DNA of 64,000 nt from an uncultured Burkholderiales bacterium (GTDB taxonomy: Bacteria; Pseudomonadota; Gammaproteobacteria; Burkholderiales; Burkholderiaceae_C), in NCBI GenBank assembly GCA_937873395.1, contig CALMYH010000006.1, forward strand, positions 1 to 64,000. The letters are read 5' to 3'. Below are positions 17,710-25,354 of the stretch, piece by piece. The translations under genes were made by a program, and so were the position numbers. Positions within the stretch are counted from its first letter, which is position 1, and each line of letters begins with the position of its first letter. The notes beneath the pieces were generated by a model that made no database searches, was not told the DNA's origin, and worked only from the letters and a program-made list of their open reading frames with translations.

Positions 17710-19968
17710 ATGAGTTCCGTTCTGGACAGCAACCTTGCGCCTTCCTCCCCGGCGCCAGCAGCCGCTGCGGCCAGCGCCGCCGCGGCCAGCTTTGCTGCGC
17801 TTCTCGGACGGCTGGACTATCTGTCTGCGGCCGACATCGAACTCATCCGGCAGGCCTACCGCATGGCCGATGAGGCGCATCTGGGGCAGATGCGCAAGAA
17901 CGGCGATCCCTACATCACGCACCCGATTGCGGTGGCCGCCCAGTGCGCCGAATGGAAGCTGGATGCGCAGGCCCTGATGGCGGCCCTGATGCACGATGTC
18001 ATGGAAGACTGCGGCATCAGCAAGTTCGACCTGGCCGAGCGCTTCGGTCCCACGGTCGCCGACCTGGTCGACGGGCTGACCAAGCTCGAAAAGCTCGAAT
18101 TCGACACCCGCGAACAGAACCAGGCCGAGAGCTTCCGCAAGATGCTGCTGGCCATGGCCAAGGACGTGCGCGTCATCCTGATCAAGCTGGCCGACCGCAC
18201 GCACAACATGCGCACCATGGGCGACATGCCACGCAGCAAGTGGCAGCGCATCAGCAGCGAGACGCTGGAGATCTACGCGCCCATCGCGCACCGGCTCGGC
18301 CTGAACTTCACCTACCGCGAGCTGCAGGACCTGGCCTTCCGTTTTCTGCATCCCTGGCGTTACGAGGTGCTGGCCAAGGCCCTCAACCGTTCGAGGCACC
18401 GTCGGCGGGACCTGATTGCCCGGGTACAGGCCGAGGTCGAATCGGTGTTTGCCCAGCATGGCATGCAGGTGCGCATTCTCGGCCGCGAAAAGACGCTCTA
18501 CTCCGTCTACCGCAAGATGGACAGCAAGCACCTGTCTTTCTCGCAGGTCACCGACATCTACGGCTTTCGCATCGTGCTGCCCGAGCTGCTCGACTGCTAC
18601 ACCGCCATGGGCATCCTGCACCAGCTGTACAAACCGGTGCCCGGCAAGTTCCGCGACTACGTGGCCATTCCCAAGGTCAATGGCTACCAGTCGCTGCACA
18701 CCACCCTCATCGGCCCCTTCGGCACCAACATCGAGTTCCAGCTGCGCACCCACCCCATGGACGTGGTGGCCGAATCGGGCGTGGCCGCCCACTGGCTCTA
18801 CAAGGCCAGTGAACCGGGCAGCGACACGTCGGAGCGGCTGGGCACCCAGTGGCTGCAGTCCTTGCTGGACATCCAGCAGGAGACACGCGACGCCTCCGAA
18901 TTCTGGGACCACATCAAGATCGACCTGTTTCCGGATGCGGTGTATGTGTTCACCCCGCAAAGCAAGATCCTGTCGCTGCCGCGCGGCGCGACCGTGATCG
19001 ACTTCGCCTACGCCATCCACAGCGGCGTGGGCAACCATGCCGTGTCGGCCCTGGTCAACGGCGAGCAGCGCCCCTTCCGCACCGAACTGAACAACGGCGA
19101 CGTGGTCGAGATCGTGACCGACGACAAGGCCGAGCCCAATCCGGCCTGGTTGTCCTTCGTCAAGACCGGCCGCGCCCGCTCCAAGATCCGCCATTACCTC
19201 AAGACCGTGGCCCAGGACAAGTCCTACGAACTGGGCCGGCGCCTGCTCGGGCAGGCCCTGCGGGCCGAAGGTATCGCCGAGTTCCCGGGTGACGAGGAGC
19301 AGTTCCAGCCCGTCTGGGACAAGCTGCTGCGCTTCACCGGCAACCGCAACCAGGCCGAGCTGATGTCCGACATCGGCATGGGCAAGCGCATCGCCAGCAT
19401 GGTCGGCAAAAAGATGGCGGTGCTGCTGTCCGAGAGCGGCGTGCGGCCCAACGCGGTCCTGATCAGCACCGAGCGCTATGGCGCCGGCCACGATGAGGCC
19501 TTCGGTCAAGGGGTGGTGACGCTGGACGGCAGCGAAGGCCTGTCGGTGCAATACGCCAGCTGCTGCAAACCCATCCCCGGCGACCGCATCGTCGGCTACC
19601 TCGGACGCGGCGAAGGCCTGGTGGTGCACGCCGACGACTGCCCGGTCTGCCGGCGATTGCTGGCCCGTGACAGCGAGCGCTTTCTGGCGGTGGAGTGGGC
19701 CGACGAACCGGTACGTGCCTTCGAGACCACGGTGCAGGTCACGGTCAGCAATGGCAAGGGCGTGCTGGCCCGGGTGGCCGCAGCCATTGCCGGGGCCGAG
19801 GCCGACATCACCCACGTGGACATGGGCAACGAACCCGCCCAGACCGCCACCGACATCCGCTTCTCGGTCAGTGTGCGCGACCGTGTGCACCTGGCCGCCG
19901 TGCTGCGCAGCCTCAAGCGCACCGCATCGGTCATCAAGGCTCAGCGCTTCAAACCCACCAAGACCTGA
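17710..19968 (+). CDS. spoT: Bifunctional (p)ppGpp synthetase/hydrolase
   Basis: 752 residues of the RSH family. The hydrolase HD domain is intact (His95-Asp96 in MHDVMED). The synthetase domain has GREKTLYSVYRKM and PKVNGYQSLHTT. A TGS domain (about 400-465; VYVFTPQSKILSLPRGATVI) and a C-terminal ACT domain follow. The intact HD site indicates it can degrade as well as make (p)ppGpp. The N terminus is extended by an Ala/Ser-rich stretch. It follows rpoZ across a terminator and is convergent with greB, 26 bases away. Confidence 0.96.
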   Translation: MSSVLDSNLAPSSPAPAAAAASAAAASFAALLGRLDYLSAADIELIRQAYRMADEAHLGQMRKNGDPYITHPIAVAAQCAEWKLDAQALMAALMHDVMEDCGISKFDLAERFGPTVADLVDGLTKLEKLEFDTREQNQAESFRKMLLAMAKDVRVILIKLADRTHNMRTMGDMPRSKWQRISSETLEIYAPIAHRLGLNFTYRELQDLAFRFLHPWRYEVLAKALNRSRHRRRDLIARVQAEVESVFAQHGMQVRILGREKTLYSVYRKMDSKHLSFSQVTDIYGFRIVLPELLDCYTAMGILHQLYKPVPGKFRDYVAIPKVNGYQSLHTTLIGPFGTNIEFQLRTHPMDVVAESGVAAHWLYKASEPGSDTSERLGTQWLQSLLDIQQETRDASEFWDHIKIDLFPDAVYVFTPQSKILSLPRGATVIDFAYAIHSGVGNHAVSALVNGEQRPFRTELNNGDVVEIVTDDKAEPNPAWLSFVKTGRARSKIRHYLKTVAQDKSYELGRRLLGQALRAEGIAEFPGDEEQFQPVWDKLLRFTGNRNQAELMSDIGMGKRIASMVGKKMAVLLSESGVRPNAVLISTERYGAGHDEAFGQGVVTLDGSEGLSVQYASCCKPIPGDRIVGYLGRGEGLVVHADDCPVCRRLLARDSERFLAVEWADEPVRAFETTVQVTVSNGKGVLARVAAAIAGAEADITHVDMGNEPAQTATDIRFSVSVRDRVHLAAVLRSLKRTASVIKAQRFKPTKT

Positions 19969-19994
19969 AGCACCGAGACGCAGAGGATCGGGCC

Positions 19995-20552
19995 TCAGGG
20001 TGCCGGGTAGCTGACGTCCAGGATTTCCAGCTCACGTGTGCCCCCGGGCACCGCCAGCCGCACCACCTCGCCCACGCGCGCCTTCAGCAGGGCACGTGCC
20101 ACCGGCGCAATCCAGCTGACCTCGCCTCGCGCGCTGTCGGCCTCGTCCACCCCCAGGATGGTCACGGTGGCCTCCGCCCCCTCGTCATCGGCATAGGTCA
20201 CCGTGGCCCCGAAGAACACCTGATCTCCGCCGTGGTGCACCGAAGGATCCACCACCTCGGCCATCTCCAGCCGCCGGGTCAGAAAACGGATGCGCCGGTC
20301 GATTTCGCGCAGGCGCTTCTTGCCATACAGGTAGTCGCCATTTTCCGAGCGATCGCCGTTGCTGGCGGCCCAGTGGACGATGTCGACGATGCGGGGCCGC
20401 TCCTCGTCCATCAGCTGGAACAGCTCGGCCCGCAGCCGCTCATAGCCGCCGCGCGTGATGTAGTTCTTGCCCCCCGGGACCGGCGCAGCCGCCAGGCCGT
20501 CGCCGGCGTCCTCGTCGTCCCGATCGGTTTCTCTGGTGAAAGCCTTGCTCAT
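19995..20552 (-). CDS. greB: Transcription elongation factor GreB
   Basis: 185 residues. Coiled-coil start YITRGGYERLRAELFQLMDEERP with acidic tip residues, then NGDRSENGDYLYGKKRLREID and a FKBP-like C-terminal domain. It rescues backtracked RNA polymerase by stimulating transcript cleavage. ATG 20552 (MSKAFTRETD) is chosen over an in-frame start eight codons upstream because it fits family starts. It is convergent with spoT. Confidence 0.94.
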   Translation of the reverse strand: MSKAFTRETDRDDEDAGDGLAAAPVPGGKNYITRGGYERLRAELFQLMDEERPRIVDIVHWAASNGDRSENGDYLYGKKRLREIDRRIRFLTRRLEMAEVVDPSVHHGGDQVFFGATVTYADDEGAEATVTILGVDEADSARGEVSWIAPVARALLKARVGEVVRLAVPGGTRELEILDVSYPAP

Positions 20553-20616
20553 GGCAGATGACGGCGAGCGAAGCACCGCGCGACGTGATGATGGGCCACA
20601 GAAAACACGAAAGAAA

Positions 20617-20647
20617 AAAGCCTGCAGCTTTTGGCTGCAGGCTTTTC
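20617..20647. terminator. Bidirectional intrinsic terminator
   Basis: AGCCTGCAGC (20619-20628) and GCTGCAGGCT (20634-20643) pair perfectly around a short loop. T runs are present on both strands (TTTT rightward; AAAAAA at 20614-20619 read leftward as T). It most likely ends the leftward tRNA-Arg transcript. Confidence 0.8.
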
Positions 20648-20651
20648 TGTG

Positions 20652-20728
20652 TGGCGCGGCTGGCAGGAATCGAACCCACGACCCCTTGGTTCGTAGCCAA
20701 GTACTCTATCCAGCTGAGCTACAGCCGC
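20652..20728 (-). tRNA. tRNA-Arg (anticodon ACG)
   Basis: 77 bases on the minus strand. Acceptor GCGGCTG pairs with CAGCCGC, followed by G and encoded CCA at the left end. The anticodon stem CTTGG/CCAAG carries loop CTACGAA, so the anticodon is ACG. The D arm and T loop (GTTCGAATC) are normal. Confidence 0.95.
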
Positions 20729-20796
20729 GAAGACACGCAGTATAGCACGAAAAATGACTGCCTGTCCAAACCAGCCCCATGGACGTGGAGTGGGCA

Positions 20797-20845
20797 TGGT
20801 AGGGCGTGCTGGGCTCGAACCAGCGACCAAGGGATTATGAGTCCC
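20797..20845 (-). pseudogene. 3' half of a tRNA with anticodon CAT, attachment-site remnant
   Basis: On the minus strand the sequence reads anticodon loop CTCATAA, the 3' side of the anticodon stem, variable loop, a full T arm (GCTGG-TTCGAGC-CCAGC), acceptor strand ACGCCCT, A and CCA. The D arm and 5' acceptor strand are missing. From about 20846 the DNA becomes AT-rich and unrelated to a tRNA. The sequence resembles tRNA-Ile2 or tRNA-Met; the two cannot be told apart from half a gene. This is the expected remnant when an element integrates into the 3' part of a tRNA gene. Confidence 0.8.
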
Positions 20846-20867
20846 CTCACGTATATATTTGCATGTG

Positions 20868-20896
20868 TTGAGTGATGTGGATACAATCTATATAAA
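20868..20896 (+). promoter_or_regulatory. Predicted integrase promoter
   Basis: TTGAGT (20868-20873), 17 bases, then TATAAA (20891-20896), in AT-rich DNA just inside the element boundary. Transcription would start near 20903, giving a leader of about 128 bases before the integrase ATG. Confidence 0.5.
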
Positions 20897-20955
20897 TCAA
20901 CACTTTAGATATTTCATACTGTTCAAAACGACAAATGCCTTGTTGATTAGTATTC

Positions 20956-20975
20956 CCGAAAATTCGGGGTTTTTG
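20956..20975 (+). terminator. Terminator-like hairpin in the integrase leader
   Basis: CCCGAA (20956-20961) and TTCGGG (20964-20969) pair around two bases, extended loops being possible, and are followed by GTTTTT. It lies between the predicted promoter and the integrase start, so it could attenuate integrase expression or block read-in from the chromosome. Confidence 0.5.
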
Positions 20976-21011
20976 GCTACACAGTGGCTACACAGAACGC
21001 CGTGTAGCCAG
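20975..21011. repeat. TGGCTACAC repeats before the integrase
   Basis: TGGCTACACAG is repeated in tandem at 20975-20985 and 20986-20996, and the complement GTGTAGCCA follows at 21003-21011. Three copies of one nonamer beside an integrase gene and its attachment site look like arm-type binding sites for the integrase or its directionality factor. Confidence 0.55.
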
Positions 21012-21030
21012 CCCGACCGGAGAAACGCGC

Positions 21031-22473
21031 ATGGCAAGGCCGAAGAAGTCAGACGCCCCGGACACGTCCCAAGCAATCGAACTAACGGCAGGAGCGATTG
21101 AGCGCCTGACCTGCCGAACCGACATCAAGGCCCAGGCCTTTCTGAGGGACACCAAGGCACCGGGGTTGCGAGTGCGGGTGACGAACACGGGAGCAAAGTC
21201 GTTCGTTTACGAATCCAAGCTGAACCGGCAAACCATCCGCCGAACCATCGGGGATGTGAAGGCCTGGAGCATCGAACAGGCCCGCACCGAAGCCCGCCGC
21301 CTGGCCGTGGTCCTGGACCAAGGGCAAGACCCCCGCGAACTTGAGCGCCAGCAGGAAGCCCAGCGCGAGGCCACCAAGGCGCAGCGCGAAGCCGAGGCCG
21401 TGACCGTGGGGCAGGTATGGGCCGAGTACATTGAAGAACGCCGCCCGCGCTGGGGTGAACTGCACGCGAAAGACCATGAGCGCCTTGCCCGGGCCGGTGG
21501 CACGCCAGCCAAACGCGGCACACGTGGCCGGGGTGTAACCAATGCCGGGCCGCTTTACCCGCTGCTGGCACTGCCCTTGCGTGAACTGACAGCGCCCAAA
21601 ATCGAGGCATGGGCCGCCGAAGAAGCGAAAACCCGACCCACACCAGCGCGGCTGGCCTGGCGGCTGCTGTCGGCTTTCCTGAACTGGTGTGCAGAGCATC
21701 CGCGATACTCGGCCGTCCTGGCCCAGGGGAACCCGGCAAAGAGTCGCAAGGCACGCGAGGCGCTGGGTAAACCCGGCGTCAAGTCGGACGTTCTGACCCG
21801 TGAGCAGTTGCCCGCCTGGTTCTCTCACGTCCGGCAGTTGCCGAACCCCACCGCCGCCGCCTATCTGCAAACCCTGCTTCTTACCGGGGCGCGACCCGGC
21901 GAAGTGCTGGCGCTGCGCTGGGAGGATGTGAACACCAAGTGGCGGGGGCTGACCATCCGGGACAAGGTGGAGGGCACGCGAGAAATACCGCTTACCCCCT
22001 ATGTGGCCGCCCTGCTGGCCGCCCTGCCCCGCCGCAATGAGTGGGTTTTTTCCAGTGCCTACGCCCTGGACCTGAGCGACCGCAGCGCCAAGCGCCGGGC
22101 TGCACGGGCCGCCGCCAAGGGCGACGAAGCGCCCCAGGGCGACACCAAGCCCCGCAGCGCCGATGGCAGGCTGGCCGATGCGAACGCACCGCACACACGC
22201 GCATGTAAGGCTGCCGCGCTTGAGGGCCTGACCCTGCACGGGCTGCGCCGTTCATTCGCCAGCCTGACCGAGTGGCTGGAAATACCGGCCGGTGTGGTGG
22301 CGCAGATTCAAGGCCACAAGCCCAGCGCAACGGCAGAGAAACACTACAAACGCCGCCCCCTGGACCTGCTGCGCCTGCACCATGAGCGCATCGAAGCCTG
22401 GGTACTGGAACAGGCAGGGGTGCAGTTCGACCCGAAGGCAGAGCCCGGCAAGCTGCGTGCAGTGGGCTCGTGA
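21031..22473 (+). CDS. int: Tyrosine-recombinase integrase
   Basis: 480 residues. The catalytic residues are readable: Arg288 in LTGARPGEVLALRW, His403 and Arg406 in LHGLRRSF, His429 in QGHKPSATAEKHY and the nucleophile Tyr439. The N terminus contains a DUF4102-like segment (DTKAPGLRVRVTNTGAKSFV), common in integrases that use tRNA 3' ends. A GGAG ribosome site precedes ATG 21031. It is the first gene inside the boundary set by the truncated tRNA and points away from it, so it probably catalyses excision and integration of this island. Confidence 0.95.
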   Translation: MARPKKSDAPDTSQAIELTAGAIERLTCRTDIKAQAFLRDTKAPGLRVRVTNTGAKSFVYESKLNRQTIRRTIGDVKAWSIEQARTEARRLAVVLDQGQDPRELERQQEAQREATKAQREAEAVTVGQVWAEYIEERRPRWGELHAKDHERLARAGGTPAKRGTRGRGVTNAGPLYPLLALPLRELTAPKIEAWAAEEAKTRPTPARLAWRLLSAFLNWCAEHPRYSAVLAQGNPAKSRKAREALGKPGVKSDVLTREQLPAWFSHVRQLPNPTAAAYLQTLLLTGARPGEVLALRWEDVNTKWRGLTIRDKVEGTREIPLTPYVAALLAALPRRNEWVFSSAYALDLSDRSAKRRAARAAAKGDEAPQGDTKPRSADGRLADANAPHTRACKAAALEGLTLHGLRRSFASLTEWLEIPAGVVAQIQGHKPSATAEKHYKRRPLDLLRLHHERIEAWVLEQAGVQFDPKAEPGKLRAVGS

Positions 22474-22500
22474 AGGTTCTAGGTTTCAACGGCAATCGAC

Positions 22501-22534
22501 TTGCTGAAATATTCATCAATGTGTACGATACACA
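22501..22534 (+). promoter_or_regulatory. hicAB promoter with overlapping operator
   Basis: TTGCTG (22501-22506) and TACGAT (22524-22529) are spaced by 17 bases as a sigma-70 promoter. The perfect inverted repeat TGTGTA-CGA-TACACA (22520-22534) covers the -10 element and ends three bases before the hicA ATG. This is where HicB would be expected to repress. Confidence 0.6.
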
Positions 22535-22537
22535 CCA

Positions 22538-22717
22538 ATGACCAGCTCTGACCTGATACGCGAGATGCAGCGTGCGGGGTGGCGGCTTGACCGTGTGAAC
22601 GGTTCGCACCACATCTACAAGCACCCGAGCCGTCCCGGCATCGTTGTGGTGCCGCATCCCAAGAAGGATTTAGGGCTTGGACTGGTCAAGGCCATTCGGC
22701 AGCAAGCTGGAATCTGA
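22538..22717 (+). CDS. hicA: HicA-family toxin (mRNA interferase)
   Basis: 59 residues. LIREMQRAGWRLDRVNGSHH carries the conserved catalytic His (residue 24) of HicA, and VVPHPKKDLGLGLVKAIRQQ is the usual C-terminal half. HicA proteins have a double-stranded-RNA-binding-like fold and cut mRNA and tmRNA. It lies directly after an operator-bearing promoter and 12 bases before hicB, the normal order. The length is typical of an intact toxin. Its job here is probably element maintenance or phage defence. Confidence 0.9.
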   Translation: MTSSDLIREMQRAGWRLDRVNGSHHIYKHPSRPGIVVVPHPKKDLGLGLVKAIRQQAGI

Positions 22718-22729
22718 GAGGTACACACC

Positions 22730-23143
22730 ATGCGTTATCCCGTCGTTATCGAACCCGGCACCGATGCCACCGCGTGGGGCGTGGTGGTGCCCGACCTGCC
22801 GGGCTGCTTTTCGGCGGGCGACACACTGGAGGAAGCCCTGATTCAAGCAGAGGATGCCATCACCGGCTGGATTGAAGCCGCCATTGACGGCGGGCAAGCC
22901 ATCCCGTCACCGACACACATCGAAGAGCTGCGTGCCGCGCACCCGGAATTTGAAGGGTGGACGTGGGCACTGGTGAAGGTGGACCCCGCCATGCTGGACG
23001 ATACGCTGGAGCGCGTGAACATCAGCTTGCCGCGCCGCGTGCTGCACCGCCTGGACGCGAGAGCCAAGAGAACGGGAGAAACCCGTTCGGGCTTCATCGC
23101 CCGCATGGCCATCGAAGGCCGGGACCACACTGCGCCTGCTTGA
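22730..23143 (+). CDS. hicB: HicB-family antitoxin
   Basis: 137 residues. The N-terminal degraded RNase-H-like domain has the family signature VVVPDLPGCFSAGDTLEEAL. The C-terminal part (residues about 95-130: VNISLPRRVLHRLDARAKRT) is a ribbon-helix-helix DNA-binding domain. It neutralises HicA and should bind the palindrome at 22520-22534. GTACACACC just before its own start resembles half of that operator. Confidence 0.92.
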   Translation: MRYPVVIEPGTDATAWGVVVPDLPGCFSAGDTLEEALIQAEDAITGWIEAAIDGGQAIPSPTHIEELRAAHPEFEGWTWALVKVDPAMLDDTLERVNISLPRRVLHRLDARAKRTGETRSGFIARMAIEGRDHTAPA

Positions 23144-23170
23144 CCGAACGGTGGCTCCGGAAGCCCTGCC

Positions 23171-23455
23171 ATGAAGACACTGAACCGCCTAAAAACCGAA
23201 CTGCTGAAGAACCCGCAAACCCGCGCGGAATATGACGCCCTGGCCGGCGAGTTCGAGACCGCCCGCGAACTGATAGCCGCGCGCACACAGGCCGGACTGA
23301 CCCAAAGCGATGTAGCGCAACGCATGGGCACCACACAGAGCGTGATTGCGCGCCTGGAGAGCGGGAAACGGGCCTCGACCATGCGCACGGTGCGGCGCTA
23401 CACCCAGTCTGTCGGAGCGCGCGCTGTAGTGCGGATTGAGCCGCTGGCGCACTGA
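23171..23455 (+). CDS. Xre-family helix-turn-helix protein, HigA-like
   Basis: 94 residues. Residues about 33-75 form an HTH (AGLTQSDVAQRMGTTQSVIARLESG). The N-terminal helix LKNPQTRAEYDALAGEFETA is typical of antitoxins of RelE/HigB toxins. No toxin partner is found beside it: the preceding gene is hicB, 27 bases upstream. It may be an orphan antitoxin or a regulator of the element. Confidence 0.8.
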   Translation: MKTLNRLKTELLKNPQTRAEYDALAGEFETARELIAARTQAGLTQSDVAQRMGTTQSVIARLESGKRASTMRTVRRYTQSVGARAVVRIEPLAH

Positions 23456-23556
23456 ACCCAGATTACCCCAGCTAGGTCAGCGAACCAAAGAGTGGGACAC
23501 CTTCACCCGCCCGCTGGGGGATTCTCATGAAGGGCACCTAGAAGGGATCGCATGAG

Positions 23557-24342
23557 ATGCCGATTGAGCTACCCATGCCTGAGTACCTGACTTTCTCTGA
23601 AGTTCGGGAGCGCTGGAATTGCGGAGAAGTTGAGCTGAAGAAATTGGTTCTAGGAAGGCAGCTTGTTGCAAGCTACTTTTTCAGTTCCGAAGTAGCCAAG
23701 GTAGTGAAACGCTTCCGCTCAGAGGAGCATGGTGGGACCACGATCTGGATACCGGAGCTAGTTCAGAGAGAAGAGCTAAAAGATAACTCAGACTTGCCAC
23801 CACACAAGCTGGTTTGGGTGAATGGCTTTCAGTACTTGGTGTACCCATGGAAAACCGGCCCCATCACGGGATGGTTTTCGTTCCTGTCGCCGTTACGGGA
23901 TTTTCGAGAAGATGTCGGAGGGGAGTGCTATTGGTACTCTCCCAAATCAAAGCCGAGCGGTCTCTCTATGGAGGAAGTGATCTCTGGCGGCGCACTGATG
24001 TTGTCCGAAGTAGAGCGCTATGAGAGGTTGCAGGATGGTGGTGGATCGAGTGCAACACCGTCCGCGCACATGGCGAAGAACAGCGCTTGCGAAGCGCCAG
24101 CCGCAGTCCCGGTGCCTTCCGCGCCTGCGCCCGCAAAGCCGGTGCCCGTGGTATCGAAGAGCGCAGCGCAGCGGCAGGAGGAGCGCTGGCAAGCATGTAT
24201 AGATGCCGGACTGACCATGCCAATAGACACATATACCCACCTGCCCCGTGGAGTGGGTCGGGTTGCGAAAGCTCTGAAGATAACCAGACAGGCTCTAGGG
24301 CAAGACCTCAACGCGCATAGAGAGCGTCTTTTCGGCAAGTAA
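23557..24342 (+). CDS. Unknown protein of the mobile element
   Basis: 261 residues, not recognised. The N-terminal half (PEYLTFSEVRERWNCGEVEL) may hold a helix-turn-helix-like segment. A middle region rich in aromatic residues follows, then a Pro/Ala linker about 175-200. The C-terminal 60 residues (LPRGVGRVAKALKITRQALG) resemble another HTH. Codon use is less GC-biased than in neighbours, which supports recent acquisition. A regulatory role is a guess from position between the toxin-antitoxin genes and the Xis-like gene. An in-frame ATG at 23575 is an alternative start. Confidence 0.6.
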   Translation: MPIELPMPEYLTFSEVRERWNCGEVELKKLVLGRQLVASYFFSSEVAKVVKRFRSEEHGGTTIWIPELVQREELKDNSDLPPHKLVWVNGFQYLVYPWKTGPITGWFSFLSPLRDFREDVGGECYWYSPKSKPSGLSMEEVISGGALMLSEVERYERLQDGGGSSATPSAHMAKNSACEAPAAVPVPSAPAPAKPVPVVSKSAAQRQEERWQACIDAGLTMPIDTYTHLPRGVGRVAKALKITRQALGQDLNAHRERLFGK

Positions 24343-24425
24343 TCGGAAGGCGAACGGAAAGCGCTTACCTGCCGATATATGCGAACAATGAGGAGCTATG
24401 TTCAACGACCCAAGGGGTTCAAAGC

Positions 24426-24635
24426 ATGGCTACAAAGACTGTTCAACTCACACCGCTTGCACAAGAAACCCGTGCGGCACTGCCTACGCCAGAGGCTGCC
24501 GGGCATCTGAACCGCACTGACCAAACGCTTCGCCTGTGGGCCTGCCGGGGGGATGGCCCAATTCATCCCATTCGCATCAATGGCCGCCTTGCATGGCCTG
24601 TGGCAGAGCTGAAGCGCGCCCTGGGGGTTCAGTAA
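24426..24635 (+). CDS. AlpA/excisionase-like DNA-binding protein
   Basis: 69 residues. LPTPEAAGHLNRTDQTLRLW and the basic turn before IRINGRLAWPVAELKRALG match the MerR-like winged helix of AlpA and Xis-type proteins. In integrated elements these activate integrase or promote excision. It sits between the regulatory genes and the replication genes. The next gene starts at the base after its stop (TAAATG). Confidence 0.7.
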   Translation: MATKTVQLTPLAQETRAALPTPEAAGHLNRTDQTLRLWACRGDGPIHPIRINGRLAWPVAELKRALGVQ

Positions 24636-24893
24636 ATGACGCCCCCCCAAAAAGCACAAAGCCCCGGTGGTGCGGGGCAGTGTGCAAACCAAACATCAAA
24701 CACCCGCATTATCGGTGAGCAGGCCGAACACGGCAAGCGAGTCGCAACGCTGATCGCTCAATTGGCCCTGGCTGGTCACGCAGTACACCGCCTGGAGGGC
24801 GGAAGCTTTCTGGTGTGCCACTGGGGTCTGGTGCGCTCCTGCCCGGACCTAGCAGCGCTTGAGGACTTCGCAAAGCGGATGGAGGTTGCATGA
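24636..24893 (+). CDS. Small unknown protein
   Basis: 85 residues, not recognised. The first 25 residues are low complexity; the rest (KRVATLIAQLALAGHAVHRL) forms a compact domain ending in a helix. It abuts the Xis-like gene and its stop overlaps the next ATG (ATGA at 24890-24893), so it belongs to the same operon. Similar small proteins often precede primase genes in phage-like elements. Confidence 0.6.
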   Translation: MTPPQKAQSPGGAGQCANQTSNTRIIGEQAEHGKRVATLIAQLALAGHAVHRLEGGSFLVCHWGLVRSCPDLAALEDFAKRMEVA

Positions 24894-25354
24894 GCTTCGA
24901 CCGCAACCGTCTGCCCGACCCGATCACCTACTTCGAGGAACTGGGGCACAAGCTCAAGGGACCACACCGCGCGAAGTGGAAGACCACCAATTGCCGCTTC
25001 CACGGCGGCAGCGATTCGATGCGCGTCCACGTCCACACTGGCGCCTGGGTATGCATGTCCTGTGGCGTCAAGGGTGGCGACGTGCTCAGCTATCACATGC
25101 AGGCGCATGGCATGGAGTTCATCGGCGCCGCCAAGTCGCTGGGCGCCTGGATCGACGATTGCAAATCCGAGCCCAATCGCAAGCCAACCGCCTTGTCACC
25201 CCGCGCCGCCCTTGAAGTGCTGGGCTTTGAGGCCACCGTGTGCGCCGTTGCCGCCGGCAACCTGGCCCATGGCCTGACCTTGACCGATGCAGACCGCAAG
25301 CGCCTGCTGGTGTGCAGTCGCCGCATCACCCGGCTGGCGGAGGACTTCGCATGA
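24890..25354 (+). CDS. Primase-type zinc-finger protein
   Basis: 154 residues. Cys35, His38, Cys55 and Cys58 (NCRFHGG ... VCMSCGVKGGD) form the CHC2-type zinc finger found at the start of DnaG and phage primases. A short helical C-terminal part follows, but no TOPRIM catalytic domain. It overlaps the DUF3987 gene by four bases, so the two may form a split primase-helicase. It is probably the template-recognition subunit of element replication. Confidence 0.75.
   Translation: MSFDRNRLPDPITYFEELGHKLKGPHRAKWKTTNCRFHGGSDSMRVHVHTGAWVCMSCGVKGGDVLSYHMQAHGMEFIGAAKSLGAWIDDCKSEPNRKPTALSPRAALEVLGFEATVCAVAAGNLAHGLTLTDADRKRLLVCSRRITRLAEDFA

Noticed and set aside
17662..19890. 742-codon minus-strand frame over spoT
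   Set aside because: SpoT motifs are clear on the plus strand; the minus frame is a GC-bias artefact.
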